Shown here in pieces: positions 5,315 to 6,628 of a DNA stretch of 6,628 nucleotides. Location: NCBI GenBank assembly GCA_003533825.1, contig DQCG01000066.1:2191-8818 (forward strand). Reading direction: 5' to 3'. Under the pieces are notes generated by a model that saw only the letters and a list, made by a program, of their open reading frames with translations, was not told the DNA's origin and did not search any database. Origin of the DNA: Phycisphaerales bacterium (lineage in GTDB: Bacteria > Planctomycetota > Phycisphaerae > Sedimentisphaerales > Anaerobacaceae). A program made the position numbers and the translations under genes. Every line of letters starts with the position of its first letter. Position 1 is the first letter of the stretch.

Positions 5315-6628
5315 GTCTCTGGCGACTTGCCAAGCGAAGCCTCGGTTTCTACTGGAGGACGAACCTCGGCGTTTTGCTGGCCGTCGTGGCAAGCACCGCG
5401 ATTTTGACCGGTGCGCTGGTCGTCGGGGATTCAGTACGGCACAGCCTGAGAATGATGGTGAAAGCCCGCCTTGGCGAGACTCAGCTTGCACTTGTCCCGC
5501 AGAACAGATTCTTCACGGCCGGATTGGCTGATGAGCTGGCTGATGAACTCAACACTTCAACGGCTCCAGTGCTGTACGTAAGGGGAATTATAGCCGACGG
5601 CGGCGATCAACGACGTGCCAATAGAATTGAGGTGCTCGGCGTGGACGAACGCTTCTTTACCGTCGGAGAAGGTAAAAATCCCTTTGGGGATCACGGTAAG
5701 CAGGGCGTTGTCCTGAACGAACAACTCGCGGCAAGATTAAAGGTCGCCGCGGGGGATGAAGTGCTGCTCAGGATTGAAAAACCGAGCGTAATGTCGCGCG
5801 ACTTGCCGGTCTCGCCTGATTCGGATTTATCTGTTGCTTTTCGACTTACAGTTCAGGCGGTTGCTGCGGAGTTGGAATTTGGCCGTTTCAGCTTGCGCGC
5901 CAATCAGGTCGCGCCGCTGAATGCTTTTGTGCCGTTGGACTGGATGCAGGAAAAGCTCGGCCGGGATGGACAGGCCAACGTACTTTTAATTGCTGAGAAT
6001 CCGGAAGGAAACCTTAATCTTGAAAACGCAAACAAGGCGATAAAGAAGCGCTGGCAGCTCGCCGATGCCGGTCTTAAGCTTCGCAGATTAGACGAGCAGG
6101 ATGACCTTGAGATCCGGAGCAGGCGGATATTTATCGATGAGTCACTGTCCGAGGTTGCAGTTAGTGTAGGCGACAGTGCCGTTGGAATCATGACGTATTT
6201 CGTCAACGAGCTTCGCCTTGGCGATAAAGCGACGCCGTATTCGATGGTCACGGCGATGGGACGTTCACCGGATGCAGGCAGTGTAATCCCGTTGGAGATG
6301 CGGGATGATGAAATTATTATAACTCGGTGGGCTGCCGACGACCTTGGCGCTAAAGTCGGCGACATTATCGAGCTTCGCTATTTTACTCTGACGCAGATGA
6401 GGAAACTGCTGGAGCAGACAGATAATTTCCGGGTCAGGAAGATTCTTCCGATGGCCAGCCCGGCTGTCGATCCGGATTTCATGCCGGATTTCCCTGGACT
6501 GGCGGATGTCGATAACTGCAGGGACTGGGATTCGAGCATTCCTATCGATCTCGATAAGATACGGCAGAAAGACGAGGATTATTGGGATAAATATCGCGGT
6601 GCACCGAAGGCGTTTGTCACGCTCGAAG
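5311..6628 (+). CDS. FtsX/MacB-like ABC transporter permease, N-terminal part (3' end outside window)
   Basis: The frame stays open from ATG 5311 to the window edge, giving 439 residues without a stop. The start MSLWRLAKRSLGFYWRTN is a basic cytoplasmic segment typical of FtsX-type permeases. One membrane helix follows at about 19-39 (LGVLLAVVASTAILTGALVVG), then GDSVRHSL. The remaining roughly 400 residues show no further hydrophobic helix and resemble the MacB-type extracytoplasmic core domain, including two stretches of the V-L-N-E-x-L-A-x-x-L-x-V-x-x-G-D-E type (about 134-150 and again 335-352) that mark permease periplasmic lobes. Near the edge is DEDYWDKYRGAPKAF (about 422-436), a motif I recall from large planctomycete permeases of this family. 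The membrane-embedded helices should lie downstream. It works with the ATPase encoded just upstream (ATGA overlap). A short in-frame duplication at 5524-5547 encodes LADE twice. The assignment is strong from context and N-terminus; the substrate is unknown. Confidence 0.88.
   Translation, partial: MSLWRLAKRSLGFYWRTNLGVLLAVVASTAILTGALVVGDSVRHSLRMMVKARLGETQLALVPQNRFFTAGLADELADELNTSTAPVLYVRGIIADGGDQRRANRIEVLGVDERFFTVGEGKNPFGDHGKQGVVLNEQLAARLKVAAGDEVLLRIEKPSVMSRDLPVSPDSDLSVAFRLTVQAVAAELEFGRFSLRANQVAPLNAFVPLDWMQEKLGRDGQANVLLIAENPEGNLNLENANKAIKKRWQLADAGLKLRRLDEQDDLEIRSRRIFIDESLSEVAVSVGDSAVGIMTYFVNELRLGDKATPYSMVTAMGRSPDAGSVIPLEMRDDEIIITRWAADDLGAKVGDIIELRYFTLTQMRKLLEQTDNFRVRKILPMASPAVDPDFMPDFPGLADVDNCRDWDSSIPIDLDKIRQKDEDYWDKYRGAPKAFVTLE

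Noticed and set aside
5524..5547. 12-base tandem duplication in the permease as a regulatory or phase-variable repeat
   Set aside because: Only two imperfect in-frame copies (10 of 12 identical) encoding LADE twice; too short for slippage control.
5904..6365. Long minus-strand open frame of 153 codons
   Set aside because: It is serine/arginine-rich shadow of the permease frame, which carries clear family motifs across the same bases.

Overview
The window is a fully coding-oriented, plus-strand stretch of a bacterial chromosome with six genes: one cut at the left edge, one cut at the right edge. Base composition is moderate and fairly even, and nothing mobile, phage-like or CRISPR-like is visible. 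The best guess for the source is Planctomycetota, perhaps Phycisphaerae. This is inferred from the membrane-anchored PQQ-like propeller with a WPMFRGG entry motif, from a family 4 glycosyltransferase with the CENCLRD N-terminus, and from an FtsX-type permease with a very large extracytoplasmic domain carrying a YWDKYRGAPKAF motif. No rRNA or other marker confirms it.

Region A (1-1949) is a chaperone pair. The first gene is the C-terminal part of an Hsp70/HscC-like protein that stops right after the beta substrate-binding domain and has no helical lid. Twenty bases downstream is a 455-residue protein with the layout of DjlA (one N-terminal membrane helix, a TerB-like helical domain, a C-terminal J-like domain). 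A beta-rich domain is inserted between helix and TerB, and the J-domain HPD tripeptide is replaced by NSR. The two look co-transcribed and probably form a dedicated, non-canonical Hsp70/J-like pair at the inner face of the membrane.

Region B (1950-2100) is the only real intergenic gap. It holds a twice-repeated promoter-like pattern (TTGCCTG, 14-15 bases, TTATCAT) and an 8-bp inverted repeat across the start of the next gene. No convincing terminator is seen.

Region C (2101-6628) is a tight operon. It encodes a membrane-anchored eight-bladed PQQ-like (BamB-shaped) propeller, a GT4 glycosyltransferase, a LolD/MacB-type ABC ATPase, and the first 439 residues of its FtsX/MacB-like permease. The last three genes overlap or nearly touch (8-base overlap between glycosyltransferase and ATPase; ATGA overlap between ATPase and permease), implying translational coupling. 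The grouping suggests an envelope function in which a sugar-modified product or lipoprotein/lipid is made in the cytoplasm and moved or released at the outer face of the membrane. The substrate cannot be read from the sequence.
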